Shown piece after piece: positions 28,523 through 37,254 of a stretch of DNA of 64,000 nucleotides. The translations under genes and the position numbers were made by a program. Under the pieces are notes generated by a model, which saw only the letters and a list, made by a program, of their open reading frames with translations, ran no database searches and was not told where the DNA came from. The stretch is from Cyanobium usitatum str. Tous (GTDB lineage: Bacteria; Cyanobacteriota; Cyanobacteriia; PCC-6307; Cyanobiaceae). The DNA lies in assembly GCF_963920485.1 (NCBI RefSeq), contig NZ_OY986431.1, positions 558,001-622,000 on the forward strand. Reading direction: 5' to 3'. Numbering within the stretch: position 1 is the stretch's first letter; every line of letters begins with the position of its first letter.

Positions 28523-30004
28523 ATGGGTCATCTGGGCATCAATTGGCCAGAGATGGAGCGGCGATTACGCCAGTTCCTGCCACCCCGCGCCGTCGTTTCG
28601 GCGCGCCAGGAGCTGCTGGCCTACGACTGCGATGGCCTCACCCTGAGCCGGCACCAACCGCCCCTGGTGGTGCTGCCTGAGACGACGGCCCAGGTGGCTG
28701 CCGCGGTAAAGCTCTGCCACCAGCAGGGGGTGCCGTTTGTGGCCCGGGGTAGCGGCACCGGCCTCTCAGGCGGCGCCGTAGCCGAGATCGAGTCCCTGGT
28801 GATAGCCACCAGCCGCATGCGCCAGGTGCTGGCCATAGATCTGGAAAACCAGCGCATCACGGTGCAGCCCGGTGTGATCAACAGCTGGGTGACGCGGGCG
28901 GTGGCCGGCGATGGCTTCTATTACGCCCCAGACCCTTCCAGCCAGGTGGCCTGCAGCATCGGCGGCAACGTGGCCGAAAATTCCGGTGGCGTGCACTGCC
29001 TCAAGTACGGCGTCACCAGCAACCACGTGCTGGGCCTGGAGGTGGTGCTGCCAGATGGCAGCGTTACCACCTTGGGCAGCGAGCTCGACGAAACCCCCGA
29101 ACTCGATCTGCGGGGCACCTTCATCGGCAGTGAGGGCACTTTGGGTATCGCTACGGCGATCACCCTGAGGCTGCTGCGGGCGCCCCAGAGCGTGGCCGTG
29201 CTGCTAGCCGACTTCACCAGCATGGAAGCGGCCGGCGAGGCGGTGCGTCAGGTGACTGCCGCCGGGATGCTGCCTGCTGGCATGGAAATGATGGATCGCC
29301 TCACGATCGAGGCGGTGAATGACTACTTCGGCGCTGATGAATATCCCTGCGATGCGGCGGCGCTGCTGTTGATCGAGCTGGACGGGCAGGAGCGGGAGGT
29401 GGTCGCGGCGGTGCAGCTCGCCACCCAGCTCTGCTCCCAGGCGGGGGCCCGCACCGTGCGCCAGGCCACCGATGCGCAGGAGCGGGCGCTGCTTTGGAAG
29501 GGTCGTAAGTCGGCGATCTCCGCTCTGGGCAGGCGCTTCCCCAGCTACTACCTCCAGGACGGCGTCGTGCCCCGCAGTGCCCTGCCGCGGGTGCTGGCGG
29601 CCATTGAGCAGCTCAGCGCCAGCTACGGCTTGCCGGTGGCCAATGTTTTTCATGCCGGCGACGGCAACCTGCACCCCCTGATCCTTTATTCGGCCAAAGA
29701 GCCTGGCATCGAGGAGCGGGTGAAGGCCCTGGGCGCCGACATTTTGCGGCTGTGTGTGGATGAGGGGGGCAGCATCAGCGGTGAGCACGGGGTGGGTAGC
29801 GATAAGCGCTGCTACCTCGACTGGATGTATAGCCCCGATGACCTGGCCACGATGCAGCTGGTGCGCCGGGCCTTCGATCCGTTGAATATTGCTAATCCCG
29901 GCAAGATCTTCCCCACCCCAACTAGTTGCGGCGAATCGGCCCGCAGGGTGGCGGTGCTGCAGGCCCAGGGCCAGGCGCTGCCCGACGAAGCGGTGGTGTT
30001 TTAA
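28523..30004 (+). CDS. glcD: Glycolate oxidase subunit GlcD (FAD-linked)
   Basis: A 493-residue FAD-binding oxidoreductase oxidising glycolate to glyoxylate in photorespiration. The FAD-binding PCMH region includes VPFVARGSGTGLSGGAV and ACSIGGNVAENSGGVHCLKYG, then EGTLGIATAITLRLL. The C-terminal part has NVFHAGDGNLHPLILY and GGSISGEHGVGSDKR, the GlcD signatures. The glcE and glcF partners are not in the window. It is divergent from hemL, with a 75-bp gap, and its stop lies 6 nt before the xth stop on the other strand. Confidence 0.92.
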   Translation: MGHLGINWPEMERRLRQFLPPRAVVSARQELLAYDCDGLTLSRHQPPLVVLPETTAQVAAAVKLCHQQGVPFVARGSGTGLSGGAVAEIESLVIATSRMRQVLAIDLENQRITVQPGVINSWVTRAVAGDGFYYAPDPSSQVACSIGGNVAENSGGVHCLKYGVTSNHVLGLEVVLPDGSVTTLGSELDETPELDLRGTFIGSEGTLGIATAITLRLLRAPQSVAVLLADFTSMEAAGEAVRQVTAAGMLPAGMEMMDRLTIEAVNDYFGADEYPCDAAALLLIELDGQEREVVAAVQLATQLCSQAGARTVRQATDAQERALLWKGRKSAISALGRRFPSYYLQDGVVPRSALPRVLAAIEQLSASYGLPVANVFHAGDGNLHPLILYSAKEPGIEERVKALGADILRLCVDEGGSISGEHGVGSDKRCYLDWMYSPDDLATMQLVRRAFDPLNIANPGKIFPTPTSCGESARRVAVLQAQGQALPDEAVVF

Positions 30005-30010
30005 CCGGGC

Positions 30011-30829
30011 TTAGTTCCAGTCGTCGGTTTCAGGCGGCCACACCAGATTCACCACCACCGGGGCGTGGTCGCTGGGCTGCTCATGGCCGCGGGTGGCCTT
30101 GTGGATCACGCAGCTGGTGGCGCAGGCGAGCAGTTGTTCGCAGAGGTAGATGTGGTCGATACGCCAGCCCCGGTCCCGGTCCCAGGCGCCGGTGCGGTAG
30201 TCCCACCAGCTCCAGTGCCCGGCCTCAGGCTCGAACACCCGAAACACGTCTGTGAGCCGCTCGCCCAGCAGCTGCTGTAGGGCTGAGCGCTCCGCCTCGC
30301 TAGCCATGATGCCGCCGCTGAGTCGCTCCGGATCGTGGATGTCGCGGGGCTCGGGGCCGATGTTGAAGTCGCCCACCATGCAGAGGGGGTCTCCCTGGCT
30401 CTCTTGCTCCTCTAGGTAGCGCCGCAGGCAGGCCAACCACTTAAGCTTGTAGGCGTACTTTTCGCTCTTGAGCGAGCTGCCGTTGGGCACGTAGAGATTC
30501 AGCACCCGGATGCCGTCGATCAGGGCGCTGATCACCCGTTTCTGCTCACTCAGGCCAGGCGATTCCGGGTCGTGGGGCAGCAGGGCCCCAAAGCCGATCT
30601 GCACGTCCTCGAGGGGTAGCAGGCTGAGGATGGCGACGCCGTTGTAGGCCTTCTGGCCGCTGATGGCCACCGCATAGCCCAGGGCCTCAAAGGCTTCACG
30701 CGGAAAAAGCTCATCGGTCACCTTGGTTTCCTGCAGGCACAGCACCTCCGGGCGTTCCTGTTGCAGCCAGGCCAGCACCTGCTCGAGGCGGGTGCGCACC
30801 GAGTTGACGTTCCAGGTGGCGATCTTCAT
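30011..30829 (-). CDS. xth: Exodeoxyribonuclease III (AP endonuclease family)
   Basis: A 272-residue base-excision-repair nuclease. MKIATWNVNSVRTRL supplies the first metal-binding site, LCLQETKVTDELFP the catalytic Glu, VGDFNIGPEPRDIHDP the Asp/Asn pair, WWDYRTGAWDRDRGWRIDHIYL the recognition loop, and PSDHAPVVVNL the C-terminal DH motif. The ATG at 30829 gives the normal family start; longer upstream extensions were not used. Confidence 0.95.
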   Translation of the reverse strand: MKIATWNVNSVRTRLEQVLAWLQQERPEVLCLQETKVTDELFPREAFEALGYAVAISGQKAYNGVAILSLLPLEDVQIGFGALLPHDPESPGLSEQKRVISALIDGIRVLNLYVPNGSSLKSEKYAYKLKWLACLRRYLEEQESQGDPLCMVGDFNIGPEPRDIHDPERLSGGIMASEAERSALQQLLGERLTDVFRVFEPEAGHWSWWDYRTGAWDRDRGWRIDHIYLCEQLLACATSCVIHKATRGHEQPSDHAPVVVNLVWPPETDDWN

Positions 30830-30917
30830 AGGTAGGGGGTCAGCAGGGAGGCGGCCGAAACCCACCCTGGGGAACGCACCTAGGATGGGACTTCGAGAGC
30901 ATCGGAGTGCATAACCC

Positions 30918-31298
30918 ATGGCTGCTGATAGTTCGCCGCTTCCTCGCCCACGCCCTATGAAGGCCCTGGGCTACTTCGGCGCAACGCTTGCTTTGGCCGC
31001 AGGGGTTGCATCTGTAGCTGGAGTTGGAGCGGCCCGGGCCCAGGAGAGGGGCTACGGCCAAACGATCAGCAGCCCGCAGCAGGAGCGGGAGCTCGATTAC
31101 GGCACCGGCACCAATCGAGGTGGATCGGTGCTCGATTCCGCCAATCCGATCGACTTGATGAACAAGCTGCGCAAGGCCACCGCCATGGACGACGCCACTC
31201 CCCCTGGCGATGCGGTGGACGCGGCCCTCAGGGATTTCCACTCTCCGCCTGCGGCGCCGGCGTCGGCTTCCCCGGCGGTAATGGTGAAGGGGCCCTGA
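30918..31298 (+). CDS. Small exported protein of unknown function
   Basis: A 126-residue protein with a hydrophobic export segment (MKALGYFGATLALAAGVASVAGVGAARAQ) and a mature part containing GYGQTISSPQQERELDYGTGTNRGGSVLDSANP. GGAG ten bases before the ATG at 30918 supports that start; an in-frame ATG at 30957 would give a more standard signal peptide. Its last 71 nt overlap the 3' end of the convergent TPR-like gene. No domain recognised. Confidence 0.7.
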   Translation: MAADSSPLPRPRPMKALGYFGATLALAAGVASVAGVGAARAQERGYGQTISSPQQERELDYGTGTNRGGSVLDSANPIDLMNKLRKATAMDDATPPGDAVDAALRDFHSPPAAPASASPAVMVKGP

Positions 31299-32067
31299 GC
31301 GGCGCCAACCCCCAGGCGGCGGCCACCTGATCCAGGCGCGGGTCGCTTGGGCCAGGTTTACGGGCGCGGGCTAGAGCCAGCGACTCCTGGGCTCCTTTGA
31401 TGTCACCGCGCTCCTGCTGCAGCATCGCCCGCGCCAGCAGGGGGCGTTGGTCGGTGGGGAATTCTGCGGCCAATTTGAGCAGCCGCGACTCGGCCTGGCC
31501 CGGCTGACCTCGCTTTTGCAGCAGGTTGGCAAGCAGCAGGCCGATTGGCAGGGCCTCCGGCTTCAGCTGGGGTTTGCTAGCCCTTTGCAGCGCCGCCTCC
31601 AGCTGGCTCTGGGCCAGGGCTCCACGCCCCATTTCCAGTTGCAGCAGGGCCATCAGCTGCAGGCCCTCGATCTGGTCGGGCCGCAGGTTGAGCAGTTGGC
31701 GCACCTCCCGCTCAGCGCCGCTGCGGTCCTGCTGGTCGCGGCGCAGCTCGGCTAGCAGCAGCCGCAGCGACCACTGTTGGGGTTGCTGGTCGGCCAGGCG
31801 TTCCAGCAGCGCTGTGGCCTCCGCTTTGCGGTCCAGAGCTACCAGTAGCTCCAGCAGCCGCTGCTGTTCGGCCTGGCTGGCCTCGCCCTGGTTGAGCCGC
31901 TGCTGCAGGGAGGAGGCCTGACGCTCCAGGGCCGTGCGGGAGGGATCGGATCCAGCCGAACCGCCCTGCAGCTGTCCCAGCCACCAGCCAGCACCGATGC
32001 ACAGCGCTCCAGCCCCCGCAATGGCGAGCCCAGTCCAGATCCCGGAACGGTTGGGAGCGGCGGGCAT
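31228..32067 (-). CDS. Membrane-anchored TPR-like protein
   Basis: A 279-residue protein with one N-terminal membrane anchor (IWTGLAIAGAGALCIGAGWWLG), a coiled-coil-like stretch (LERQASSLQQRLNQGEASQAEQQRLL) and a set of helical repeats spaced like TPRs (LLVALDRKAEATALLERLADQQP, LLLAELRRDQQDRSGAEREVRQLL, RPLLARAMLQQERGDIKGAQESL). A proline-rich tail follows. TPR scaffolds mediate protein interactions; the partner is unknown. The ATG at 32067 is chosen because the longer frame loses all family character. Confidence 0.75.
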   Translation of the reverse strand: MPAAPNRSGIWTGLAIAGAGALCIGAGWWLGQLQGGSAGSDPSRTALERQASSLQQRLNQGEASQAEQQRLLELLVALDRKAEATALLERLADQQPQQWSLRLLLAELRRDQQDRSGAEREVRQLLNLRPDQIEGLQLMALLQLEMGRGALAQSQLEAALQRASKPQLKPEALPIGLLLANLLQKRGQPGQAESRLLKLAAEFPTDQRPLLARAMLQQERGDIKGAQESLALARARKPGPSDPRLDQVAAAWGLAPLRAPSPLPPGKPTPAPQAESGNP

Positions 32068-32139
32068 TGGCAGGCGGCCTGCGGTGGGTTGCCAGTCTGC
32101 CCTTTGTCCCCCGGCCTGGGGGCACTTAAAGTTCAGCCC

Positions 32140-32817
32140 ATGCGCCAACACCCGATTTCTCCGGTAACCGAACCCACGCAATACCGGGCCATTGGCGTGG
32201 TGCGAGGCGTTTATGTACCCACCGATGCCGAGCAGCTCACCCGGGGGGTGATCCGCACGGCTGATGGCACCGAGCTGGAGGCCGTGGTGCTGGGCCGGCT
32301 GCTCACCTTGATGCGCCGCCACCTCAGCCTCGAAGAGCCCCATCTCTGGGTGGTTTACCCCCGCTCGCGGGAGGAGGAGGGCTTGCACCTGCAGATGGTG
32401 GGTGTGTGGGAGCCCAGCACCCTGGCCGCGGGCGAGGAAGCTGAATCCCCTGCTGCCGATAGCCCTGCTGCCGATAGCCCAGTAGACGCCCTGCCCGAGG
32501 GCGACGACTACTTCTCGGTGCGCGGTGAATTGATTTACACCCGCCCTGAAACCGGCGATCTGGTGGTGAAGGTGCGGGTGATGCCCCGCCCGGATGGCAG
32601 CCGGCCCGTGCCCTTCAAGCTGCAGCTCAAGGGTGATGTGCCCCTCGAGCATTTGCGCCACTTCGTGGCGCTCAACCTGCGCCGCCAGGCCCAGCAGCTG
32701 CAGCTGGAGAGCTTTGAAGTGATCGGTCCGGTGGCCCAGCGGGGAAACCGTGGCGGCAAAGGGCGCCGCGATGGTGCCGCAAGCAAGGGCGGTAAGGGCG
32801 GCCCGCGCCGGCCATGA
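32140..32817 (+). CDS. Conserved cyanobacterial hypothetical protein
   Basis: A 225-residue soluble protein. The N-terminal part (YRAIGVVRGVYVPTDAEQLTRGVI) and a second region (SVRGELIYTRPETGDLVVKVRVMPRPDG) look like related beta-rich modules separated by an acidic linker holding a short direct repeat (SPAADSPAADSP). The tail is very basic and glycine-rich (RGNRGGKGRRDGAASKGGKGG), which suggests nucleic-acid or ribosome contact. It overlaps the next gene by 4 nt. I do not recognise a named family. Confidence 0.75.
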   Translation: MRQHPISPVTEPTQYRAIGVVRGVYVPTDAEQLTRGVIRTADGTELEAVVLGRLLTLMRRHLSLEEPHLWVVYPRSREEEGLHLQMVGVWEPSTLAAGEEAESPAADSPAADSPVDALPEGDDYFSVRGELIYTRPETGDLVVKVRVMPRPDGSRPVPFKLQLKGDVPLEHLRHFVALNLRRQAQQLQLESFEVIGPVAQRGNRGGKGRRDGAASKGGKGGPRRP

Positions 32818-33458
32818 CCCAACCCCTGGCGGCTGGCCTGGCCGTGGGCTTGATCAGCCTGGCGGCGATTCTTGGCCCCGCCCTTGGCCTATCGCCCTGG
32901 ATTGTGACCCTGATAGCGGGCCTGGGCTTGGGCGGCCTCACCCTGGACGCGGCCCGCTTCGGTGGCCGCGGCGGCCATGTGCTGGCCGAAGCCCTGCCCG
33001 GTGGCCGCGCCCGCCTGCGGCGGATTGCGATTCATGAGGCGGGTCACCTGTTGGTGGCCCGTAAAGAGGAGATGGCGGTGCGCCAGGTGCTGGTGGGTTC
33101 CCTGGCCTGCCTGCGGGCCGGCCTCAACACCAGCGGCAGCACCGAACTCGAGCCACCGGCCCATGCCAAGTTGCCGGCCGAGGAGCTGCGGCGCTGGAGC
33201 AGGGTGCTGCAGGCGGGCATGGTGGCCGAGCAGCTGATCTACGGCCAGAGCGTCGGCGGCAACGACGACCGGGCCCTGCTGGGGCGGCTCTGGGGCCTGT
33301 CTGGCCAAGACGTTGACACCGCCCAACGGGAACAGCGCCGGGCCCGCCGCGAGGTGGAGGCCCAGTTGCGCGCCAGCGAGCAGCAATTGCAGAGCGAGGC
33401 CGATGCCCTGCTGGCCCTGGCGCCAAGGCTGGGACGCCCCCTGGCTGGGGAGGCCTGA
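32814..33458 (+). CDS. Small membrane M41-like (FtsH protease-like) HEAGH protein
   Basis: A 214-residue protein. Two hydrophobic segments at residues ~5-45 are followed by IAIHEAGHLLVARKEEMAV (HEAGH at 74-78), the zinc-protease motif of FtsH M41 peptidases. GMVAEQLIYGQSVGGNDDRALL matches the region carrying the third zinc ligand in FtsH (AEELxFG...GxxxDL). No AAA ATPase domain is present, so it is a stand-alone peptidase-like protein. The C-terminus is a charged helix. Coupled to the gene before it (ATGA). Confidence 0.82.
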   Translation: MTQPLAAGLAVGLISLAAILGPALGLSPWIVTLIAGLGLGGLTLDAARFGGRGGHVLAEALPGGRARLRRIAIHEAGHLLVARKEEMAVRQVLVGSLACLRAGLNTSGSTELEPPAHAKLPAEELRRWSRVLQAGMVAEQLIYGQSVGGNDDRALLGRLWGLSGQDVDTAQREQRRARREVEAQLRASEQQLQSEADALLALAPRLGRPLAGEA

Positions 33459-33462
33459 GGCG

Positions 33463-34689
33463 GTGCTGGCGCTGCTGGATGCGCCCACGGGCTTAGCCGG
33501 CAACATGCTTTTGGCAGCCCTGCTGGATCTGGGGCTACCGCAGGCGGAGATCGATGGCCCCCTGGCCGCCCTCGGCCTAGGCGGGACCTACCGCTTGGAG
33601 CTGCAAGAGCGCCGCAGCGGCGGCCTGCGCGGTCTGCATTTGGAGGTGCTGAGCCTGGAGCGCCAGCCAGCCCATCGGCTCTGGGGCGATCTGCGGAGCC
33701 AGTTACAGACGGCCCCCTGGCCCGAGCCCTTGCGGCAGCGGGTGCTGGAGGTCTTTGGCCTGCTGGCGGCGGCGGAGGCGGCGGTGCACGGCCACAGCCC
33801 CGAGCAGGTGCACTTCCACGAGGTGGGCGCCCTCGATGCCCTGGTGGATGTGGTGGGGGTGTGCGCCGGGCTGCTGCACTTCGGGGTGGAGCAGCTGGTG
33901 TGCAGCCCGCCGCCGGCGGGTCATGGCCTGGTGGCCACGGCCCACGGCACCCTGCCCCTGCCGGCGCCTGCCGTATTGGAGCTGGCCCGCTTGCGGGCGA
34001 TTCCCCTGGCTTCAGCCGAAGGCTTCCCCCCGGGCGAACTCACCACCCCCACGGGTCTGGCCTTAGCGGCCTGCTGGGCGACGCGCTTTGGTCATCCCCC
34101 CACCCACGTGCCTAAGCGGGTGGGCGTGGGGCTGGGCTCGCGCAGCCTGGATCGCCCCAACCTGCTGCGGCTCACCCTGGCCGATGGCGGCGGCTCCGAT
34201 CCTGCCCAGCTCGAAACGGTGCATCTAGAAACCGTGCTGGTGCAGCAGGCCCAGATCGATGACGCCACGGCGGAGGATCTGGCTTTCCTGGCTGAGGAAC
34301 TGCGCCAGGCCGGGGCCCTGGAGGTGTTCAGCCAGGCGATCGCCATGAAGAAAGGGCGCACCGCCCAGCTGCTTTCGGCCCTTGTCGCCCCCGAGCAGGC
34401 CGAGAGCTTGCGCCGGGTGTGGTGGCGGCACAGCAGCACCTTGGGGTTGCGCGAACACCCCCAGACCCGCTGGGTGCTGCCGCGCCGCAGCCTGGAGCTG
34501 GCCACGCCCCTGGGGCCGGTGCGGCTCAAGCAGGCCCAGCTGCCCGATGGCCGTTGGCGCAGCAAGCCAGAACACGACGACCTGGCAGCTCTTGCGCGCC
34601 AGCACACACTGGGGATCGATCAGGTGCGCTTGGTTGTGCAGCAGGCCCTCGAGGCCCTGCCCGACGCCAACTTGCCCAACCAGCCCTAA
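33463..34689 (+). CDS. larC: Nickel-pincer cofactor biosynthesis protein LarC
   Basis: A 408-residue LarC/DUF111 protein. DAPTGLAGNMLLAALLDLG stands where most LarC proteins have D-x-x-x-G-I-S-G-D-M, and later VHFHEVGALDALVDVVG, PAPAVLELARLRAIPL and ELTTPTGLALAA follow the family. LarC is a CTP-dependent nickel insertase for the pincer nucleotide cofactor of lactate racemase-type enzymes. It starts at GTG 33463, four bases after the protease-like gene. No larA, larB or larE is seen in the window. The whole protein is in one frame, unlike split larC1/C2. Confidence 0.85.
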   Translation: MLALLDAPTGLAGNMLLAALLDLGLPQAEIDGPLAALGLGGTYRLELQERRSGGLRGLHLEVLSLERQPAHRLWGDLRSQLQTAPWPEPLRQRVLEVFGLLAAAEAAVHGHSPEQVHFHEVGALDALVDVVGVCAGLLHFGVEQLVCSPPPAGHGLVATAHGTLPLPAPAVLELARLRAIPLASAEGFPPGELTTPTGLALAACWATRFGHPPTHVPKRVGVGLGSRSLDRPNLLRLTLADGGGSDPAQLETVHLETVLVQQAQIDDATAEDLAFLAEELRQAGALEVFSQAIAMKKGRTAQLLSALVAPEQAESLRRVWWRHSSTLGLREHPQTRWVLPRRSLELATPLGPVRLKQAQLPDGRWRSKPEHDDLAALARQHTLGIDQVRLVVQQALEALPDANLPNQP

Positions 34690-34691
34690 TC

Positions 34692-35675
34692 ATGCCGCCT
34701 TTTGCCCAAGCCCTGCTTCAGCGCTGCCGCCGCGGGCTGCTTCGTTTGGCCGCCTGGTGGGAGGGCTTGCCGCCCCTGCCCGGCGGCCTGAAGCTGTGGA
34801 TCAGCCTGCTGAGTTTTGGTTTTCTGCTGGCGGCCCTAGTGGGCCACGGGCGCCAGCTGCTGCAGCTCAGCCTCGATCGTCAGGGCTGGCTGTGGCTGCT
34901 GCTGGGGGTGGGGGTGAGTTTGCTGAGCCTGGTGGCCAACGGTCTTGCCTTCGGCGTGGTGCTGCGCTGGCTCGGGCTGCGCCCCCGCTGGGGCGAACTG
35001 GTGCGGGCCTACCTCGACACCAATCTGCGCAAATTCCTGCCCGGGGGCATCTGGCACCTCAGCAGTCGCGTGCAGCTGTTGCGCAGCCCTGAGGCCCCCT
35101 TGGCGGCCCCGGCCCCGGGCGCTCTGGCCCTGGTGGCGGTGCTGCTGGACCCCTTGGTAGCGGCGGTGGCGGCCCTGGCCCTGGTGTCTGCGGGCGGCTG
35201 GCAACAGGGCCTGGCCTTGTTGGGGTTGGTGCCCTTGGTCTTGCTCTGGCCCCGCTGGCTCAACCCCCTGCTAAGTCGCCTGGAGCGCCGCAAGCTCTCG
35301 GCGCCAGGCATGGACATCGAGGCGGCCGCCACTGCGCCGATTCGCTCCTATCCCTGGCCGCCGCTGCTGGTGCAGTTTGGATTTGTGCTGCTGCGCTTTG
35401 GCGGCTTTGCCTGCTGCGTTCAGGCCTTCGATCTTTCTTTCAGCCTCAGCTGGGCTAGCTGGCTGGCGGGCTTCGCCCTGGCCTGGACGGCTGGCCTGGT
35501 GGTGCCCGGCGCCCCCGGCGGCCTGGGGGTGTTCGAGGCGGTGCTGCTGCTGCGGATGGGCGTCGCCATTCCGGAGGCGCCGCTGCTGGCGATTGCGATC
35601 AGCTACCGCCTGGTGGTGACGCTGGCCGATCTGCTGGCGGCGCTCATGGCCCGGCTGGATCGGGCTCGCTCTTAG
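34692..35675 (+). CDS. UPF0104 / LPG-synthase transmembrane-region family protein
   Basis: A 327-residue polytopic membrane protein with about eight helices. LISLLSFGFLLAALVGHGRQLL, RAYLDTNLRKFLPGGIWHLSSRVQLL and the late GLVVPGAPGGLGVFEAVLLLRMG are typical of the lysylphosphatidylglycerol synthetase/AglD-like membrane family (UPF0104). The PGGxGxFE motif is highly conserved. Members flip or transfer lipid-linked groups; the substrate here is unknown. It begins two bases after the larC stop. Confidence 0.85.
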   Translation: MPPFAQALLQRCRRGLLRLAAWWEGLPPLPGGLKLWISLLSFGFLLAALVGHGRQLLQLSLDRQGWLWLLLGVGVSLLSLVANGLAFGVVLRWLGLRPRWGELVRAYLDTNLRKFLPGGIWHLSSRVQLLRSPEAPLAAPAPGALALVAVLLDPLVAAVAALALVSAGGWQQGLALLGLVPLVLLWPRWLNPLLSRLERRKLSAPGMDIEAAATAPIRSYPWPPLLVQFGFVLLRFGGFACCVQAFDLSFSLSWASWLAGFALAWTAGLVVPGAPGGLGVFEAVLLLRMGVAIPEAPLLAIAISYRLVVTLADLLAALMARLDRARS

Positions 35676-35799
35676 CCCGCTATTTCTGGTTATAAAATAT
35701 AAAGTTGTTCGGTCAATGTAATTTAATATTATAATTTTAAGGCATTAATCTTGGGAATTGCAGCGTCACCATGTCTTCTTCCCCTATCAGGCTGCGGCC
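35676..35799. other. AT-rich intergenic segment
   Basis: About 120 bp of strikingly AT-rich DNA (TATAAAATATAAAG, TTTAATATTATAATTTTAAGG) between two plus-strand genes in an otherwise GC-rich region. No coding frame is evident. It is the natural promoter region for the small DUF3955-like gene that follows, but a promoter cannot be pinned down by eye. Confidence 0.5.
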
Positions 35800-36024
35800 A
35801 TGAGAAGAGATCTATCCCCCGCCCAACGTCTAATGCCCTCGTCTGCTGGCTTAGCGGCCGGCTCGGTGGCTTGTCTGCTCGCCTTCCAAATGATCGGCTC
35901 CCGGGTGGATTCCAAGGGCGTTCTGCGCGAACCGTTTGGCCTGCTGCCCATCAGCGCCCTACTCCTCCTCGGGAGCGGAATTGCGCTCACAGGCGCCTGG
36001 GCAGCACGGGGACGAAAGCCCTGA
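35800..36024 (+). CDS. Small two-helix membrane protein, DUF3955-like
   Basis: A 74-residue protein with two hydrophobic helices joined by IGSRVDSKGVLREPFGLLPISALLLLGSG, which follows the D-x-x-G-x-L-x-E-P-F-x-L-x-P-I pattern of DUF3955 proteins. A longer start at 35758 is possible, but the ATG at 35800 gives a compact basic N-terminus (MRRDLSPAQRL). Function is not known for the family. It is preceded by the AT-rich spacer. Confidence 0.65.
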   Translation: MRRDLSPAQRLMPSSAGLAAGSVACLLAFQMIGSRVDSKGVLREPFGLLPISALLLLGSGIALTGAWAARGRKP

Positions 36025-36087
36025 AGCGGGCTTCGTGCCTCTGGGTCTGCTTGCGTGTTTCGCCCTGGGACCAGAGCGGATTGGCTA

Positions 36088-37230
36088 TTACGGCCAGCGC
36101 CAGGCAGCGCGATCCAGCGCCGATTGACCCGGCAGCAGTGTGGCACCCTGATCGCGCTCCAGTTGCAGTACGCGGCAGCCCGACGGTTTCTGCAGGGTGG
36201 TGATCAGCGCCTCGGCGTGGGCGATCACCCACACCTGGGTTCGCTGCGCAACCGCATCGATCAACCGCGCCAGGGCCGGCAGGAGATCGGGATGCAGGCT
36301 GTTTTCCGGCTCGTTGAGCACCAGCAGCGGCGGTAGCCGCGGGCTGAACAGCGCTGCCGCCAGCAGCAGGTAGCGCAGGGTGCCATCAGAGAGTTCCGCT
36401 GCATCAAGCGGGCGCAGCAGGCCTGGTTGGTGCAGCTGCAGGCGAAAGCTTGGCTGGCTGGTGTCCACCGCCAGGCGACACCCCGGGAAGGCATCGCCGA
36501 TGGCGGCCTGCAGCCCCTCACCATCTCCGATCTCGACAATCGTTTGCACCGCTGCCGCCAGATCGCCGCCATCGGCGGCCAGCGACGGCGTGCGTGTGGA
36601 GATGCGCGCGAGCCGGGCCGGCGCCAGGCGATCGGTGCGAAAGCTGTCGTAAAAGCGCCAGCTCAGGATCGTGCGCCGCAGCTGAAACACCTCCGGCGCC
36701 TCGAGCGGATCGGAGACAGCCGTGAACAGGCTTTCGTGCGGTGCCACCTCCAGGGCTAGGGGGCTGTGGCGGTCACCGCAGCGTTCCACTACGGCGCCGC
36801 TGCGCTGCACCAACAGGCTGCGCGGGTGAAAGGCCCCGCCAGCCCAGATCCATTCCCGTTTGATCTCTGGATCGAGCAGGAAGGCGCTGGTCTGATCGTC
36901 CGCGCGGTAGCCCAGTTCGATTGCGTATGACAACGTCTCCCCCGCGAAGCCGAGCCGCAGCCTGCTTCCCTGGCTGCCCCGCTCCGGGCCAGCCCAAAGC
37001 ACCGCAGGCAATCCCCCTTCTGCGGCCAGGGTGGCTACCAGATCGCCGCGGGCGGCGGCGGCCACCAACCCCAGGGCTCGGTAGAGGTTGCTCTTGCCAC
37101 AGCCGTTGGCGCCGCTCACAACTGTGAGCGGGCCGAGGGGCAGCATTAGCTGCTGCAAGGAGCGGTAACCCGCAACACCCAAATGACTCAGGGTTTCTCC
37201 GTGGACGGATCGGGCCACGCGGCAGGGCAT
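36088..37230 (-). CDS. AAA ATPase of the RecF/AAA_15-21 type
   Basis: A ~380-residue ABC-like ATPase. LSHLGVAGYRSLQQLMLPLGPLTVVSGANGCGKSNLYRAL gives the N-terminal strand and Walker A, LRPLDAAELSDGTLRYLLLAAAL the signature region, LLVLNEPENSLHPDLLPALARL the Walker B and D-loop, and WVIAHAEALITTL the switch histidine. Walker B has LVLNEPENS, an Asn where Asp is usual, as in many family members. The start at 37230 avoids overlap with the divergent gene. No nuclease or toxin partner is adjacent, so its role is open. Confidence 0.8.
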   Translation of the reverse strand: MPCRVARSVHGETLSHLGVAGYRSLQQLMLPLGPLTVVSGANGCGKSNLYRALGLVAAAARGDLVATLAAEGGLPAVLWAGPERGSQGSRLRLGFAGETLSYAIELGYRADDQTSAFLLDPEIKREWIWAGGAFHPRSLLVQRSGAVVERCGDRHSPLALEVAPHESLFTAVSDPLEAPEVFQLRRTILSWRFYDSFRTDRLAPARLARISTRTPSLAADGGDLAAAVQTIVEIGDGEGLQAAIGDAFPGCRLAVDTSQPSFRLQLHQPGLLRPLDAAELSDGTLRYLLLAAALFSPRLPPLLVLNEPENSLHPDLLPALARLIDAVAQRTQVWVIAHAEALITTLQKPSGCRVLQLERDQGATLLPGQSALDRAAWRWP

Positions 37231-37254
37231 CGAGGGTGGCATCAGCATGGGGCG

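Noticed and set aside
32461-32486. Short direct repeat encoding SPAADSPAADSP
   Set aside because: A minor in-frame duplication in a linker; too short to call a repeat element.
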